64,000 nucleotides of DNA from Metaphire vulgaris (GCA_018105865.1 CM030836.1:992001-1056000), one strand, 5' to 3'. Positions 24,593 to 36,785 are shown, numbered from the stretch's first letter. Program-made: numbers and translations. Notes: generated from the letters alone by a model not told the origin.

Positions 24593-24985
24593 GCACCACA
24601 GAACATACTGAATATCATTTGGTTGAATTTATTTGTGAACTAGAACATCTGGCTCATAAAGAATCTTCAAAGTCATGAAAACTAAAACAATCCCAAAAAT
24701 CCGAAAAATAAAAACTCCATACAAGAAAACGCTAATAAGCAAGGATTTGTGCATGTACTGTATTACTTAAGAGATATGTTTTCAAAATGTTTCTATGTGT
24801 ATTAGATTAACCGTGAGTACATTTTATTAGAGTACATGTAGAATCAAACTCCCATCGAACTGCCAATGAAAGTTCAATTGTCGACAAAGAAGCAACTATA
24901 AGCAAATGTCAGAAAGCCATCTACGGATGAATACAAGTGAAGGAATTTCCCGAAATCTAGGTTGTTCTTTTCCATCGAAGTCAGA

Positions 24986-25111
24986 TTACTTCTGCAGAAT
25001 ACAGAATGGAGATATGCGGTTGGTCTCCACGTAGAAGGTTCCTCTTGCCGGATACTTATCTGCATAGAATCCCATGCTCTGAACCGGTTGATCTGTCTTC
25101 TCACAGGAATC
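24986..25111 (-). CDS. Lipase copy B terminal exon 7
   Basis: Acceptor CTGGTAG, then [21 protein letters not shown] and ISPFCILQK*. The MG-x-YAD block and the final PFC region match the end of the lipase catalytic domain. TAA at 24,986-24,988. No coding sequence for a PLAT domain follows. Confidence 0.86.
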   Translation of the reverse strand, partial: DSCEKTDQPVQSMGFYADKYPARGTFYVETNRISPFCILQK

Positions 25112-28100
25112 CTACCAGAAGGTTGGAAAGCAAATGGATAAAATAGTTATGGATATAAATGCTAGATATATAAATATACAAATTACCGAATCAAACAGGT
25201 GAATTTCATCAATGAAAGTTAAGCGGATGCACGAACGACTTTGAAACTGCTTCTTACGGCTTCTAGTTAAGCGGTCAACTATCTACAGATTCATCTAATT
25301 CGTTCCATACATAATACACCCAGGCTCTTCGCTTCATAGACGATATCTAAGCCTGATTCTAAGCAAAATACACGTATTCCCTTTCCGACCGCAACTACCC
25401 GGTTCCGTAACCTATCCTTTGCACCTAAGCTTTCTCGTCCTCCTGTATGTCGGGATCTTCAAGGAGCTGTCAACATCTATTAGGAACCCTGTTGATTTTA
25501 TCATAGTAAGAAGAAAAACGGAGAAAATGATATTACACGTACTTGAGCTACAGTATAACAGTAGTCAATACATGTCATCAGCAGCGGAGTGTAGTTCCTA
25601 GATTTTTGATCATGATGCACTTGTTATTAAGCACACCGCAACTGTTATCAACTCTCATATAATCATTGACTAATCGAATCTTAACTCTTTTTATCTTCTC
25701 TAATTTTGCGTTCCTCTCTAAATTGGCCATTTAAAAGCAAAGATAACTGAAGTAAATGAAACTTTGAATTGCAAAACAACGATGATGACGATACGACCTA
25801 CTAAACAAAGACATTCATAATAACTTAGGCAGCTGGTTTCTAGAGATACACTAAGTTATGCTATTCACTCGCAATTGTTTCTAATAAGTTTATATGCCGT
25901 AAAATTTGAATGAATTTGCTTTGTAACCGGAAGATCTGTATTATCTGAGCAGATGTAGTTGGAGAGAAAACACGGATTCTCCTGAACAGATTCTATGAAT
26001 AAACTCTGAGCCCGTATGTGGCTGCATGATATGGAGGGATCTGAAACTAGAATGAAAAACTGACGCATTTTAGAAAGACATATCGATATTGCAGCAATAT
26101 TGAACGAATGCACGATTAAATAATACAAATATTAGATAACAGCAATGAGATAAGTATCTATAGTCAAAATCTGTGCTTGGCTCATTTGATTTCGTAATTC
26201 TGTGATGTTATAAAAAGACAAACATAGATTGTTTCACAATATATCTGGCATCACCCATCGACTAAAATTGACAAACTGTCGGAGATAATAACATCAATAT
26301 AACTTCAACACATCGGTAATTATTTTATGCCACAGTGTGAAAATGAACCTTGAATGATCTCGAGCTTGATTATAGAGAAGCAGCCTGGTTGATCTATCCC
26401 GCCATTTGCATAGAAGTCCACGTGACCTAAAGGTCTGAATGTTCCGGCCCCACCTAATTCCAGCGGACGCCCATTCGTATGTATAACATCAACAAAGACG
26501 GCGCAGGAGGGATTTACACCAGCAGACACGTCCCTGTCGTCAAACGATGGACCAGCAGGATCCAGAGCTATGAATAGGGAAAATATCGGTTATCATTAAT
26601 TAATATATTAGAGTGTAAAGCGAGTATAATAAGCGATGCGCTGCAAGAATGAGAAGCCGAACTCGTAAACATAATGTTATGACTAATACCTGTCAAGTCG
26701 TCGCATAAGCTACTCCTTTCTACAGTAAAATTCTCAGAAATTTCGGAAAATTTATTAACCAAAGCAGGAAATAAAATCATTTTCAAAGTTAATTCTATTA
26801 CCTGGCCTCGAAAGAATGAATGCCATTTCGACCGTAACCATCACTTAATTTCACAATTCAATTCACAAGATTTTAACAGAAAAGTGTTATTGTATGATTG
26901 ATCAAACGAGAGGGGAATGAATCATTGATATCCAGGTGCTCCGAGTTAAGAATTGAAGTGCAATGTTGCAGAATTAACCGTTCGAGGATTTATATAACAC
27001 AGTGTATATCAATAACAGGGCTTAGAGTGGCTTAGTAGGGTCTGCCCTGTGTGAGAATCAGTATTTCAATTAGGCCTAAAGTGTACATGCTACATAGTAG
27101 TTGTTCCAACAAAAATGAGAATTGCGCTACTGTTGTTTGGTTATTGTTGTAATTATATTTGTTTTTTGTAATTATAATCATTAAATTTTTTTCAAAAGTT
27201 GTGTAATAACAACCTATCATTTATTATATATATACATATATATATATATTATTGTGTATGTTCTTATTTGTCATTTTTGAAGCAACGCCTGATATTTATA
27301 TTAAGTTACTTTTTTATAAAAACCGCTTTTTCTACGACAATATTTTGTCAAACCAAATATATTCATTGCGGCAATAGCAGCTGTTTTAAGATCAATGTTT
27401 TAAGTAAGTAAAATCTCGTTAACTTCTATAGCGCTTTCAAAAGATGCACCGAAGTAGCTCCTTATTCCTATGCGCTCAATCTCGAAAATAAAGTAGCTAT
27501 AGCCAAAGGTGGGGTCATTCATGCCGGGTCATTTAATCAAAAGGGTGAGTGCGTGGGACGTTGCCTCTATGGAGGAAATGATTTTTTGAAGAGAAGTGAT
27601 TTTATTTTAGAAAGAAAAACACGAGGAGATGTTGCATGAGGAGGAGAAAATTGTGACTCAGAGTTTGTTATTTGGCTTTGATGTAGACAGCGGAGAGATA
27701 TTGGAATTAAGTTCCAAAGCTCTGGTGCAGCGTATGAAAAAACACGATTGCAAATTTTGACAGATGATTGATTCAGAGGTCGAAGGAGAGTTACATGAGA
27801 AGAAGATCTAGTAGATCCAGGTTGTTGTGGAATTATCAGATTTCTTAGGTAGACTGGTTTTGATGTATGAAGTGAGTTATAAGTCATCGATATTATTTTA
27901 TATTCAATGCGTTCTGTTATCTTGAGCCAGTGGAGAGATTTGAGTAATGGTGTAATGTGGGCGAATTTATGCGATTTAATTACTGCGCGAGCTAAGGCAT
28001 TTTGAATCGATTGGAGTTTACATATGGAAGTCTTTGGAAGATTGTTAAACAGTGAGTTGCAGTAGTCTAACTTAGAGTGAACTATTGAAGTGGCAATAGT

Positions 28101-31100
28101 GGAAGCAGTTTTAATATCAAGATAGGGACGAAGGCGACGTAGATCGCGAATGTGAGCATAACAGGTTTTTGATAGTTGAGATATGTGAGCTTCAAAATTT
28201 AGGGATGAGTCAAAAGTAAATTCAAGATTTTTGCAGTTGGAACAGGGGTTATTATTGTATCTGGAGCTAAAATCAGTGTGGGATTTTCAAATTGTTTCAG
28301 TTGTTTTATAATTGAATTGTCCATAGACCATGATTAGAGCCAAGCACTATTGAATTATTTACTTATTATGAATCATGTTCTCCCATATGCGTTAGGCTAC
28401 TAGTATTTATAATCAGTGGATGCGAATACCTGTTATTCGACCAAATTGTCCAAACTGTCCTGCAATACCACAGACGTGAGCTCCAAGGCTGTGTCCAACG
28501 CAATACTGCTTGCTTCTGGATGAACCTCCTTTTCTGATGGTGTAATTTGAGACGAGGGCGATCCATGCTCCCACTGTCCTTGTCTGTGACGCTGCTTGAG
28601 GATAAATCGGGTTGAATGCACCCAGTGCCCAGTCTACAGTGATCACGTTGTAGTCACCCTGAAGCATTACATTGCATATTCGAATAAATAATTTTGTTAC
28701 GAAAGATCTAAGACTACACATACCGACCAGACATTAGCAGACATCTATGACAGAAATCTATTTGCTACAACTAAGACCATTTGTATTATAACCTGTTGCT
28801 CAGCTGTTATGTCATGTTGTTAAAGTTAGGAATGATATTTAAAACAACATTTCTTATTACTGATACAAAATTCGATTGTTTTTAGGATAAACGTTATAAT
28901 AATTATTGTAATTTTGTACATTTTCTAATGTATCAACGTGTAAATTCACTTCAAAATGCATTAAAAGTCTATGATAACCAGCTGTAGTGCGTTGTCCTTG
29001 ATTTGAGACATCCAAGACGTAAATTTGGGAGAGTCGATAAATCCATGGACAAGGTATATTGTTGTAGCATTCCCGTTGAAATTCGAGCTGCAATATACAA
29101 TATTATACTTCTAGATAGCAGAGTAGGACATTTTTCAACAAATTCAGTTCAGCTGATTTATCGTGAAAAGAGGATGTCTTCTTATCACGACTTAATATAA
29201 TTCGGTACCCCGACATTTGCGCCCCAACAAATACGCGATCGACAAAAGCGCGAATTTCGAGCGAAACACGACTACGTTGCAATGTAACAATTTCACCATA
29301 AATTAAATTGTCCGTGCTTTAGTTAGACCCAAGCAAAGACTTGGTTATGACCCTAATTCTAAACATAACCCTAACTCTAACCCTGAACCTAACCCTAATC
29401 ACAATCCTCTATAAAACACTAAGTATCTCCTCTAATTAGTTCACGTGATCAACGAGCGACCAAAACACTAATCATCTCGGCTAATCTCCTTCTATAATGA
29501 TAAGCAAGAAATCCCTTATAGAGCAATAATAATTATATCAACGAACATCGCACAAATGTCGATGCGCTTTTGACCGGACACATATAATTCTAATTCTGAC
29601 TAATTAATTATTAATAGCGGAACCATCTAACTTACGGTATGTAGTCCGCTGTGATAGTTTCGCCATTGTCCGGGTTGCGTCGAGTATAAAGTTGCATATC
29701 AATCAAAAGGAGTCTAGGACATCGTGGAAGAGGAAGACCAACGTATGGAGGCGCATTGCTAAAGCACATGTTGTCAAGCTCAGGACAACAAATTCTGTTG
29801 CACAAGACATCAAAAATAAAAGATGGATCAAAGACATGTTAATAGAGTTTTAAAAAATTGAAAAACCCGCAGATACATAAGTTATATGAATAATCACAGT
29901 CACCACCGTTGAAAGGCGTCATGTCACTAGGAGCAAGAGGGGGTGGGTCGGGCCCATATCCGTCCTGAAATGAATGTATGTAAAACCGATGTGTTGTAAA
30001 ACACATAAGACACGGATGATTGAATATTTCTCCCATGCGCTCAGTCACCCACGACCCACAGAAATCAAAAGAAGCGTCCACATCTCTCGAGGACCCAAGC
30101 GTACCGTCAGACAAAGTAATCAACCTAATTTATATAGAGCTTGTGTGGCTTAATTCCAACAAATTAGCCTTTTCTCCGGTGACTTTTCTCATCAATTCCT
30201 TTCTGTTATCTCCTATATTTCTGTGACTAACCGGCTGTTGTGCATGTTTTGATAATTGTGTGCGGCTGCTTTGCCAAGCCTACTTATTAATTATTGGCGT
30301 AGACAGCTACTGCAGCTTTACTGTCTGACGCCGCCAAAATATCAGAGCACAGAGAACCTTGATACATTACACATACGATTTTAACTTCCACTCTGTGACG
30401 GCGGACATGCGACTGTCTGAGAAATAGAATCTCTGACTGTCCGAGTATTGAACCCGGGCCGATTGAACAGCTTCCGGTTTCAGAGCCTACGTACGCTCTA
30501 CCTAGAGAACCACTGAGACAGACGATGACACTGCATTATTTTTAACCTTGCAAAGCAATGATTATTATCAGTTGATGAGGCATATTGTTCCACACAAAAC
30601 GTGTATTCCAAAGACCAAAGTCAAATGATAAGCCACTCGGAAATTTCAGTACGCAAACACCTTGTTTTGATAGTGAACGGTTTGCAGCGTTTATATACTA
30701 ATGCTGGAATTATTAATTCTATGATGCAAAACTTCACTTTCCAAAAGCAACCTCCGTCGTTTGACTAATAATCGGAAAGTAACTCAATAACTTAGGTAAA
30801 TTACCGACAATGACCAAGCGATACCTTACATTGATTAACTAATTTTCATTTTCATTTGGGTGCTCTACAGTCCACAAGAACTTAGTTTACAATGCAAGAA
30901 AAACTCCAATGATGTATATTTTACTGCGGGCGATTGACCACTGCGGACGATTGACCAAGCTAACGAGATTTGGCTTTATCGCAGTTGTCGGCCTTAGCGC
31001 ATGCCTAGCTAAGTCCCTGGCTCTAGGCTTCACGCGCTTGGTAGGATTGCCAGCGTTCTTTGACGACATGACAAATTCAAAATTCGAAAGCGCAGTGATT

Positions 31101-32551
31101 TCTGGGAACCGTTTCGGATAGAGGCGTCCGTAATCACACGTAACCAGGGGCTTCTATCCCTTTTTAAGGCAGGCACAACTGCGCCCGGGGAAAAATGTGG
31201 GGGACATTTTGCTACTAATCTGAACCCAACCGAGACTGATATTGATTCAAAATAACACTGACCGTGAAGTAATCAATGATGGCTATGCCCAACACAAAGG
31301 ATGAGAAGCTGAATATAATACTAAGTCTGCAAGGGAGCAAATTAGCAGAGGGAATTTGTAATTTCGGGAGGTTGTAATTTTTTGGGGGGGATTGAGCCCG
31401 GCTGCAAGGGGGGATAGAAGCCGCTGCACGTAACAGACAAACTGATCTCATAACATATCTTCGTGCTGTACTTGCCCATCTCTCCTTCACTTAGGGCGTT
31501 TGCTGTTATTTTCTTAATGGATTTTGAATTTATTATCTTAATGTTCTTGCTTTTATTCTAGCGAAATTGCAGAATAGCTAAGATATACGAGCCTGAGTTC
31601 CAATAATAAAGAATAGTTAAAGTATGAAAGTCCTTTATAGGTAGTTTCTCGAGTAGTCGTTAGGTGGCGCCACTAGGTAAGGCAGATAATGACCGGTAAC
31701 TAGTTAAAATTGAGCACACCGTCTTTAAGGTAGTGTGGGAGCCCTATAAATAGAGGTCCCATAAACTGGTAAGGGACCGATGGACTGGGGTCAAACTCGG
31801 ATTGCCAAATAAGTGGATCTTCCGCTTTTAACGGGAGCAGGCACTACATTTCCGCTAGCGAAGTGTTGGATCCACGGCGAAAAGCGGTTCCCAAGTGGTG
31901 GGTATGCCCCACTAATGATAAATTGCGACGCGGCATGAGTGGGAAGGAGCCCGGTAGAAGGTCCGGTAGATCCCTAGGTAGTACCTGAAGAGTTGCCCAC
32001 CGTGAAGCAGTATCTGAGTCGCCAAGATATAGAGGTAGTGCCTGAGATAGCAGAGGCAAAGATAGTACTTGAGATAGATGAAATGGAGGTTGTACGCGGA
32101 AGCCAAATTGGTCGTACATGGAAGAATACCTAAGGTAATACTCGAGAATTGCTAAGAGAGAGAGAAAGAGAGAGAAAGAAAGAGAAATAGAGAGAAAATA
32201 AAAATCAGCCATAATATAGTAAAACCTTAGACCAGAAGCTAAGTCGACCACCCACGCTCCTTAATTGGGTAGCGAGCGAGTGTCAACCATCCTGGTACGT
32301 AGGCCCGACCCAATGTATACGAAAGTTGGTTTTACTACTGATAAGTTTTAATTAAAACTGCAGTTAATTCGTGTGATCAATCGTCCGCAATGATCAATCG
32401 TCCGGTGATCATTTACCCTAAGACCAAATGCAGGAAGGTCGTATGAAGAATATGATAGTACTAATGGCAATCAGACTTACTCTAGGATTGGGAGGGATGG
32501 TAATCCATTGACGCCATTCAGTAATAGGATCATGCTTACAAACCACTTCAT
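24986..32551 (-). CDS. Lipase copy B, intact secreted pancreatic-lipase/PLA1-family gene (7 exons, 314 aa)
   Basis: Exons: 32,481-32,551; 29,636-29,713; 28,979-29,087; 28,430-28,658; 26,349-26,567; 25,928-26,040; 24,986-25,111. They sum to 945 nt and all six junctions agree in phase. Residues 1-16 are a signal peptide. LVHGF (62-66) holds the oxyanion-hole Phe. GHSLG places the nucleophile at Ser143, LDPAGP the acid at Asp165 and CSHIR the His at 243. The S-D and D-H spacing resembles human pancreatic lipase (152/176/263). The lid between Cys225 and Cys241 is only 15 residues and there is no C-terminal PLAT domain. In this family a short lid and missing PLAT domain go with phospholipase A1 or galactolipase activity, so substrate preference is inferred. 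The protein should be secreted. The gene lies in the same strand and position in each tandem unit, as expected for an expanding digestive-enzyme family. Confidence 0.88.
25928..26040 (-). CDS. Lipase copy B exon 6 (catalytic His)
   Basis: [19 protein letters not shown] then [19 protein letters not shown]. His243 follows the lid-closing Cys241. Cys259 and Cys266 may form a family disulfide. 113 nt, ends in phase 0. Confidence 0.88.
26349..26567 (-). CDS. Lipase copy B exon 5 (catalytic Asp, lid start)
   Basis: [12 protein letters not shown] with Asp165, [27 protein letters not shown] and QPGC (Cys225). The loop between LDPAGP and FVDVIHT is short, as in phospholipase-A1-type members. Confidence 0.93.
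27395..28320 (-). mobile_element. CR1/L2-like LINE 3' half in intron 4 of copy B
   Basis: Minus-strand frames give [51 protein letters not shown] and [18 protein letters not shown], ending FKKSFPP* near 27,567. The 3' end is TTACTTACTTA. Same family as 14,463-14,981. Unit A lacks it at the same site. Confidence 0.85.
28430..28658 (-). CDS. Lipase copy B exon 4 (GHSLG nucleophile)
   Basis: [17 protein letters not shown] through [14 protein letters not shown] to FGRIT. Ser143 sits in GHSLG. The split last codon completes as Ala with exon 5. Confidence 0.93.
28979..29087 (-). CDS. Lipase copy B exon 3 (oxyanion hole)
   Basis: [18 protein letters not shown] then [18 protein letters not shown]. 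Acceptor ATTGCAG. HGF at residues 64-66. Confidence 0.87.
29636..29713 (-). CDS. Lipase copy B exon 2
   Basis: Encodes [16 protein letters not shown] and ITADYI. Acceptor CCTAG, donor ACC|GTAAGT. One residue differs from copy A (Phe to Leu at the third position). Confidence 0.82.
30064..30668 (-). mobile_element. Unit-B-specific insertion with a tRNA-like (SINE) segment
   Basis: A runs straight through this point (15,668). Within it, minus-strand 30,436-30,522 resembles a tRNA gene: A-box-like GGTTCTCTAGGTAGAGCG and B-box GGGTTCAATACTC with suitable spacing. It is not a clean tRNA fold, so a tRNA-derived SINE is likelier. Confidence 0.45.
31137..31434. mobile_element. hAT MITE with 8-bp TSD CACGTAAC
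   Basis: Element 31,145-31,426. Termini CAGGGGCTTCTATCCC and GGGATAGAAGCCGCTG are inverted copies. CACGTAAC duplicates perfectly on both sides. Unit A has a single CACGTAAC at the empty site (16,265-16,272). Confidence 0.92.
31580..32031. mobile_element. 436-bp insertion with 8-bp duplication AAGATATA and a TATA motif
   Basis: AAGATATA at 31,580-31,587 and 32,024-32,031 brackets sequence missing from A and X. It contains CCCTATAAATAGAGG (TATA at 31,745) and palindromic GGTGGCGCCAC, but no terminal inverted repeats and no TG..CA ends. It could be a degraded solo LTR or an unclassified element. Confidence 0.6.
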
Positions 32552-32578
32552 CTTGGATTTCACCGCCAATTCTTTCGT
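32481..32578 (-). CDS. Lipase copy B exon 1 (signal peptide)
   Basis: ATG at 32,551 opens [16 protein letters not shown]. 32,552-32,578 is probable 5' UTR. The donor AGA|GTAAGTC is strong. Only this frame is phase-compatible with exon 2; a second open frame in the exon was discarded for that reason. Confidence 0.78.
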
Positions 32579-32867
32579 CTGCAATATATGAATGGCTATG
32601 TAATTAAAGCATAATGAAAAATATTATAAACTGTTCCGAACATTGATCAAGATGTCCTTCAAGAAGGTCTAAGTGCAGTCAAAAGAACCACGAATGTTTG
32701 TCATATTTAAGCATTTCAACCAAGCAATGATGTGATAAACAAGAGATCCTCAGATTTCTCAAATAAATTAACGTTATCTTTAAAAAACTTTTAGAAGTGT
32801 ATCACGCATTGTGTATGTGCATATACCTCTTAAAGTAAGGACTGACGTCTGCCGTGCTCGGGTCCGC

Positions 32868-33072
32868 GAACTTGGCAGTGGCGGCTCCAGCGGGGGGGGC
32901 AGGGGGCCCGTGCCCCCTATTGACTGCCTGCCCCCCCAGTGGCCCCCCAGTTGGGACCCTATACTTAATGCTACATACATTAAACAACAAATGGTTGGCC
33001 CCCATGATTAGAAGTTGCCCCTCCCCAACAGCCCCCGACTTACCAAATCCTAGAACCGCCACTGGAACTTGG
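32868..33072. mobile_element. hAT MITE with 8-bp TSD GAACTTGG
   Basis: Element 32,876-33,064. Ends CAGTGGCGGCTCC and GAACCGCCACTG. Perfect flanking GAACTTGG. The GC-rich interior is closely similar to the MITE at 35,205. Confidence 0.92.
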
Positions 33073-33681
33073 GTCCAATGAGTACTTAACACCATAGCGT
33101 CTATAAGGTATAACTGGAGTTCGCACAGTGATACAGCTATGACATTTGGCAGTCACACTCAGAAATGAACTCTCTACGCATTTCAAGTAACCGGAAGTTC
33201 ATGACGCCATTACACTGCAGTATACATTGATTTTAAAACGATATATAAATCATGTCAAAATCAATGTATATCGTATATATTGGATGCTGCTGTTCTAGGC
33301 CGCATATATATATAGCAATTCGCATCGGAGTCTAGCAGGCAAGAATTCGGCATTACATGCATCGAGTAGGATCGCAATATTATTGCCAAAATATAGTCTA
33401 GGGGCGTATCCAGGGTTCTAAAATAGAGGAGATATGTAGAATTTCGGGTAAACAAGACTCGTCAAGAAGTTATTCGCAAGTTTATGTCTTCTCTTCGATC
33501 ATGCTACCTACCCTCCCCAAAATTTCTCAATGGTCTTGCTCAAATCCCACGATCGGGGTTCCTGCCAGAATAAGGGACCACCCCCCCATTGTGGCTACGT
33601 CAATGATACAGTCAAATTGTTGTCTGGAAGTTATCCTCATTTTATTCTCGCAGTTATTAGCCGGTACTGAACCTATAAGGG

Positions 33682-33928
33682 CAGAGATGGCCATGGGTTG
33701 AGTTAACTAATTGGTTGGGTTGAATTAGGTCGGGTTGGGTCAGACTTTTTCATATTGATGGTGGGTTGGGTTAGGTCAGAAAGTAAGTCATGGTTTAAGA
33801 AATTGGAATGTATTTCGGTGGGTTTCGTTTGGTTGGGTTAAGTAACCCGATTGCCAGCATAGGTTGTATTGGGTTGGGTTAGAAATTTGATGGGCTGGGT
33901 TCTAAAAAATGGCCCATAGCCATCTGTG
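33682..33928. mobile_element. MITE with CAGAGATGG termini and GGGTT-rich interior
   Basis: Left CAGAGATGGCCATGGG and right (reverse-complemented) CACAGATGGCTATGGG are near-identical. The interior is degenerate GGTTGGGTTA repeats. Target duplication not clear. Confidence 0.65.
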
Positions 33929-34507
33929 CCCAGGGGAGTAGCCAGTAGCCAAGAATTATGAGGCGCCGTCGCTTATAGATCGAGGAAAACGCACTAAGCG
34001 TTAGAGACAATGCCATTTCTGCTCGTCGAAACATTGTGGGCGAAAAATGTGATGGCCTCTATTGTGGAATCTGGCTACGCCACTGCATTCTTGAGACAAC
34101 TGAATTCAGAAGTTTCTATGTATACGCGACGGTGCCTCCTAATTCTCGGATCCTGGCTACTCCCCAACACACAATCACACACACATACTTATATATGCCT
34201 TTGGCGTAGCCACAGAGTCACGGGGCCCCGGCCCCCTATTAGGAGCGAGACCTGTCGTGAGATTCGTTCAAAAACAATGAATAGTTAAAGGAGTTAAGAG
34301 CTATTTAGGAGTAGTATTAGATCGAGGAAATCACACCAAGCGTCTGAGACGATGATCTTTTTGGCTCGTCGAAACATTTGGGCCGAAAAATGTGACTGAC
34401 CCTATTCTGCAATCCTGTCTACGTCTTGTGCTGCGTCTTGCAGTCTTGTGGTACAACTGAATTCAGAAGTTTGCGTGCGTGGTGTAGCATAGTATGCCCA
34501 TAGTATC

Positions 34508-34811
34508 TTTGATCATACTACCTACCCTTACGCACGCGGTCTACATTAGTATGCCCACCAGTAGTTTGCGCACCTAGGAGTTTGCGCACTAGGAATTTGC
34601 GCACCAGGGTTAGGGTAAGGGTTAGGGTTAGGTGTAGGGTTAGGGTGAGGGTTAGAGTTAGGTTGAGGGTTAACTTTAACCCCAACTCTAATCCTAACCA
34701 TGGTACGCCCCTGGTGCGCAAATTCCTAGTGCGCAAACTCCCAGGTGCGCAAACTACTGGTGCGCATACTAATGTAGACCGCGTGCGTAAGGGTAGGTAG
34801 TATGATCAAAG
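34508..34811. repeat. Near-perfect palindrome with a TTAGGG-like loop
   Basis: About 100-bp arms (34,508-34,606 and 34,711-34,811) share CTTTGATCATACTACCTACC, CGCACGCGGTCTACATTAGT and three GTGCGCAAA-type units. The loop (34,607-34,700) is degenerate GGGTTAGGGT. Frames on both strands through the arms are mirror images, confirming the symmetry. Confidence 0.85.
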
Positions 34812-35196
34812 AGAATACATGAATTTGCCAATAACTTCTTGGCGAGCCTTGCTTACCCGAAATTCTACATATCCCCCTATTTGGGAACCCTGGTTACGCC
34901 GCTGGACTATATTCCTGGCAATAATATTGCGATCCTACTCGATGCATATAGTCCCCTAAAGCCGAATTCTTGCCTACTTGATGCCGACGCTAATTACAAA
35001 ATATTCGGGCTAGATCAGCAGCATGCAATAAATGCGAAATAAATTGATTTTAATATGATTTATATATCATTTTAAAACCAATGTTGCGTTGGACAGATGT
35101 TAACACTACGCTGGTTCACTCAACAATGACAAGCTGTTCGTTCTCTTGGCGCTGATATGGATTGAAAACTCTTAGGCCTAAACGAACTCTTTCTTT

Positions 35197-35399
35197 TCAC
35201 GGCTCAGTGGCGGCTCCACTGGGGGGCAGGGAGGGCCGTGCCTCCATTGAGTGTCTGCCCCCCCTCAGTGGCCCCCCAGTTGGGACTCTATACTTAATGC
35301 TACATACATTAAACATCAAATGGTTGGCCCCCATGATTAGAAGTTGCCACCCCAACGCCCCCCCACTTACCAAGTCCTAGAGCCGCCACTGTCACGGCT
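35197..35399. mobile_element. hAT MITE with 8-bp TSD TCACGGCT
   Basis: Element 35,205-35,391, ends CAGTGGCGGCTCC and GAGCCGCCACTG. TSD TCACGGCT is perfect. A has TCAGGGCT once at the empty site (17,565-17,572). Sister of the 32,876 copy. Confidence 0.92.
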
Positions 35400-35681
35400 G
35401 TGGTAGAGTTGAATTTTATTAAATAGTAGGTCATGTTTTAAAATGACATGTGTCGCACGGCTTTTATTGGCAATATCAGAGCAAGGTTTATGGATAAACA
35501 ACTACAGGCTGCGTCTGTTTTATTATGCCATAAACCTCCTTCTGTCCAAAGGCATTCAAACTGCGTAGAGGCCATTGTTCTAGGTTATGCTCCATCTAAG
35601 CTGCGTAGGCGCGCGACAGCATTATACCTATTTGGCATTCACTCTAATACCCCATGCAGAGCATTTTTTCAAAGACTTAAT

Positions 35682-35688
35682 AATAATG

Positions 35689-35738
<50 letters not shown>
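35682..35738. repeat. (AAT)n microsatellite, uninterrupted allele of a transposon-hit tract
   Basis: Same flanks as A 17,869/18,364 and X 54,620/56,531, but with no insertion. It serves as the empty site for both. Confidence 0.88.
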
Positions 35739-35739
<1 letters not shown>

Positions 35740-36785
35740 TGATTTAAAGTGGCTTTGGAGGCTAACTATGCCTGTCTGAGAACTTGGCTTGCGCAAATCC
35801 TTTACAGCACTGTTCACGTAAAATAGGTTTTAAAAACACGATTGCAAAAAAACAAAAATATATTATCCTTACACAGTTCAGTATCAATACTGGTTTCCTA
35901 TTTGAAATTATTGCGCAGAGTAAAATAAAATTTTACATGGTGCCTTAGAAGTTAGTCCTGTTTTTTGGTATATTTAGTCCTTTTTAGGGTGCCGATTTCA
36001 AATATTGCACCATAATTTCTCTATCAACTATTTCTTGAGATAGGGGTCAGATTGGAAGTTCATGATAATTATATATATTTGCTTTATGTAGCATTTGATT
36101 GCTCTCATCAATTAGTTTTTGTTAATGGTATTTAAAAGTTCAGAAGAAATTAATTGGAATATGTGCAGTAAAATATATTCTATGAAAATTTTAATTAAGT
36201 AAGCGCAATGCATGAACATTGTTTTGAGCTGATTTTAAACTGCTAGTGAGATTTGCATAGCTAACTTACGGTCGTCTCCAGGGTTGTTAGTATCGCCGAT
36301 ACTGTATCAACAATGCAGTATCGACGATACTGTTTAGTATTGCCAATTTAGCATTGCTAATTTAGTATTGCCAATGGTACTGTCGTATTAAAATAAAGGG
36401 TTTTTGTATTTTCCGATATTTTTTACAATGAAAATTTACCATACTCTTCGATTGCAAACTTATTAATCCACCCTTCAGAAAAAGTAAAAAAAGAAAAATA
36501 AGTAAGGTCCTTCCCGAGCTCCCCAGGCTAACCCCAAGACTGATAGGGCGGCGCTGACCTCCGCTTCAAGTTCAAAGGCCCTCAGCTAGGCGACTGGTGC
36601 AAGTTACATGACGCGGGGTCAGTGTTTCCATGGAACACGCCTGCTTAAAGCGCGGATTAATCCGCGGATTAATCCACTACTTAGTTGCCACCGCCATATG
36701 GCGAAAGAAGGCTGAGTCGACCATAGGTTTCCTGCGGGAGTTGAACCCACAACCTTCTGCTTGATTGTCGAAATCCCGTGTGGTG

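Larger units (their letters stand above)
33225..35085. mobile_element. Long inverted-repeat (foldback) composite element
   Basis: 33,225-33,505 and 34,800-35,085 are inverted copies of about 270 bp; both contain ATATTGCGATCCTACTCGATGCAT and TTACCCGAAATTCTACATAT or complements. Inside are a MITE (33,682), direct repeats at 34,000-34,140 and 34,350-34,480, and a telomere-like palindrome. Absent from A and X. Confidence 0.7.

Noticed and set aside
30436..30522. A genuine tRNA gene
   Set aside because: A- and B-box words are present but I could not fold a clean acceptor stem, and it lies in a unit-specific insertion, so a tRNA-derived SINE is likelier.
32780..33095. Pro/Gly-rich overlapping frames near 32,900
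   Set aside because: They lie inside the hAT MITE 32,876-33,064, which is GC-rich and non-coding.
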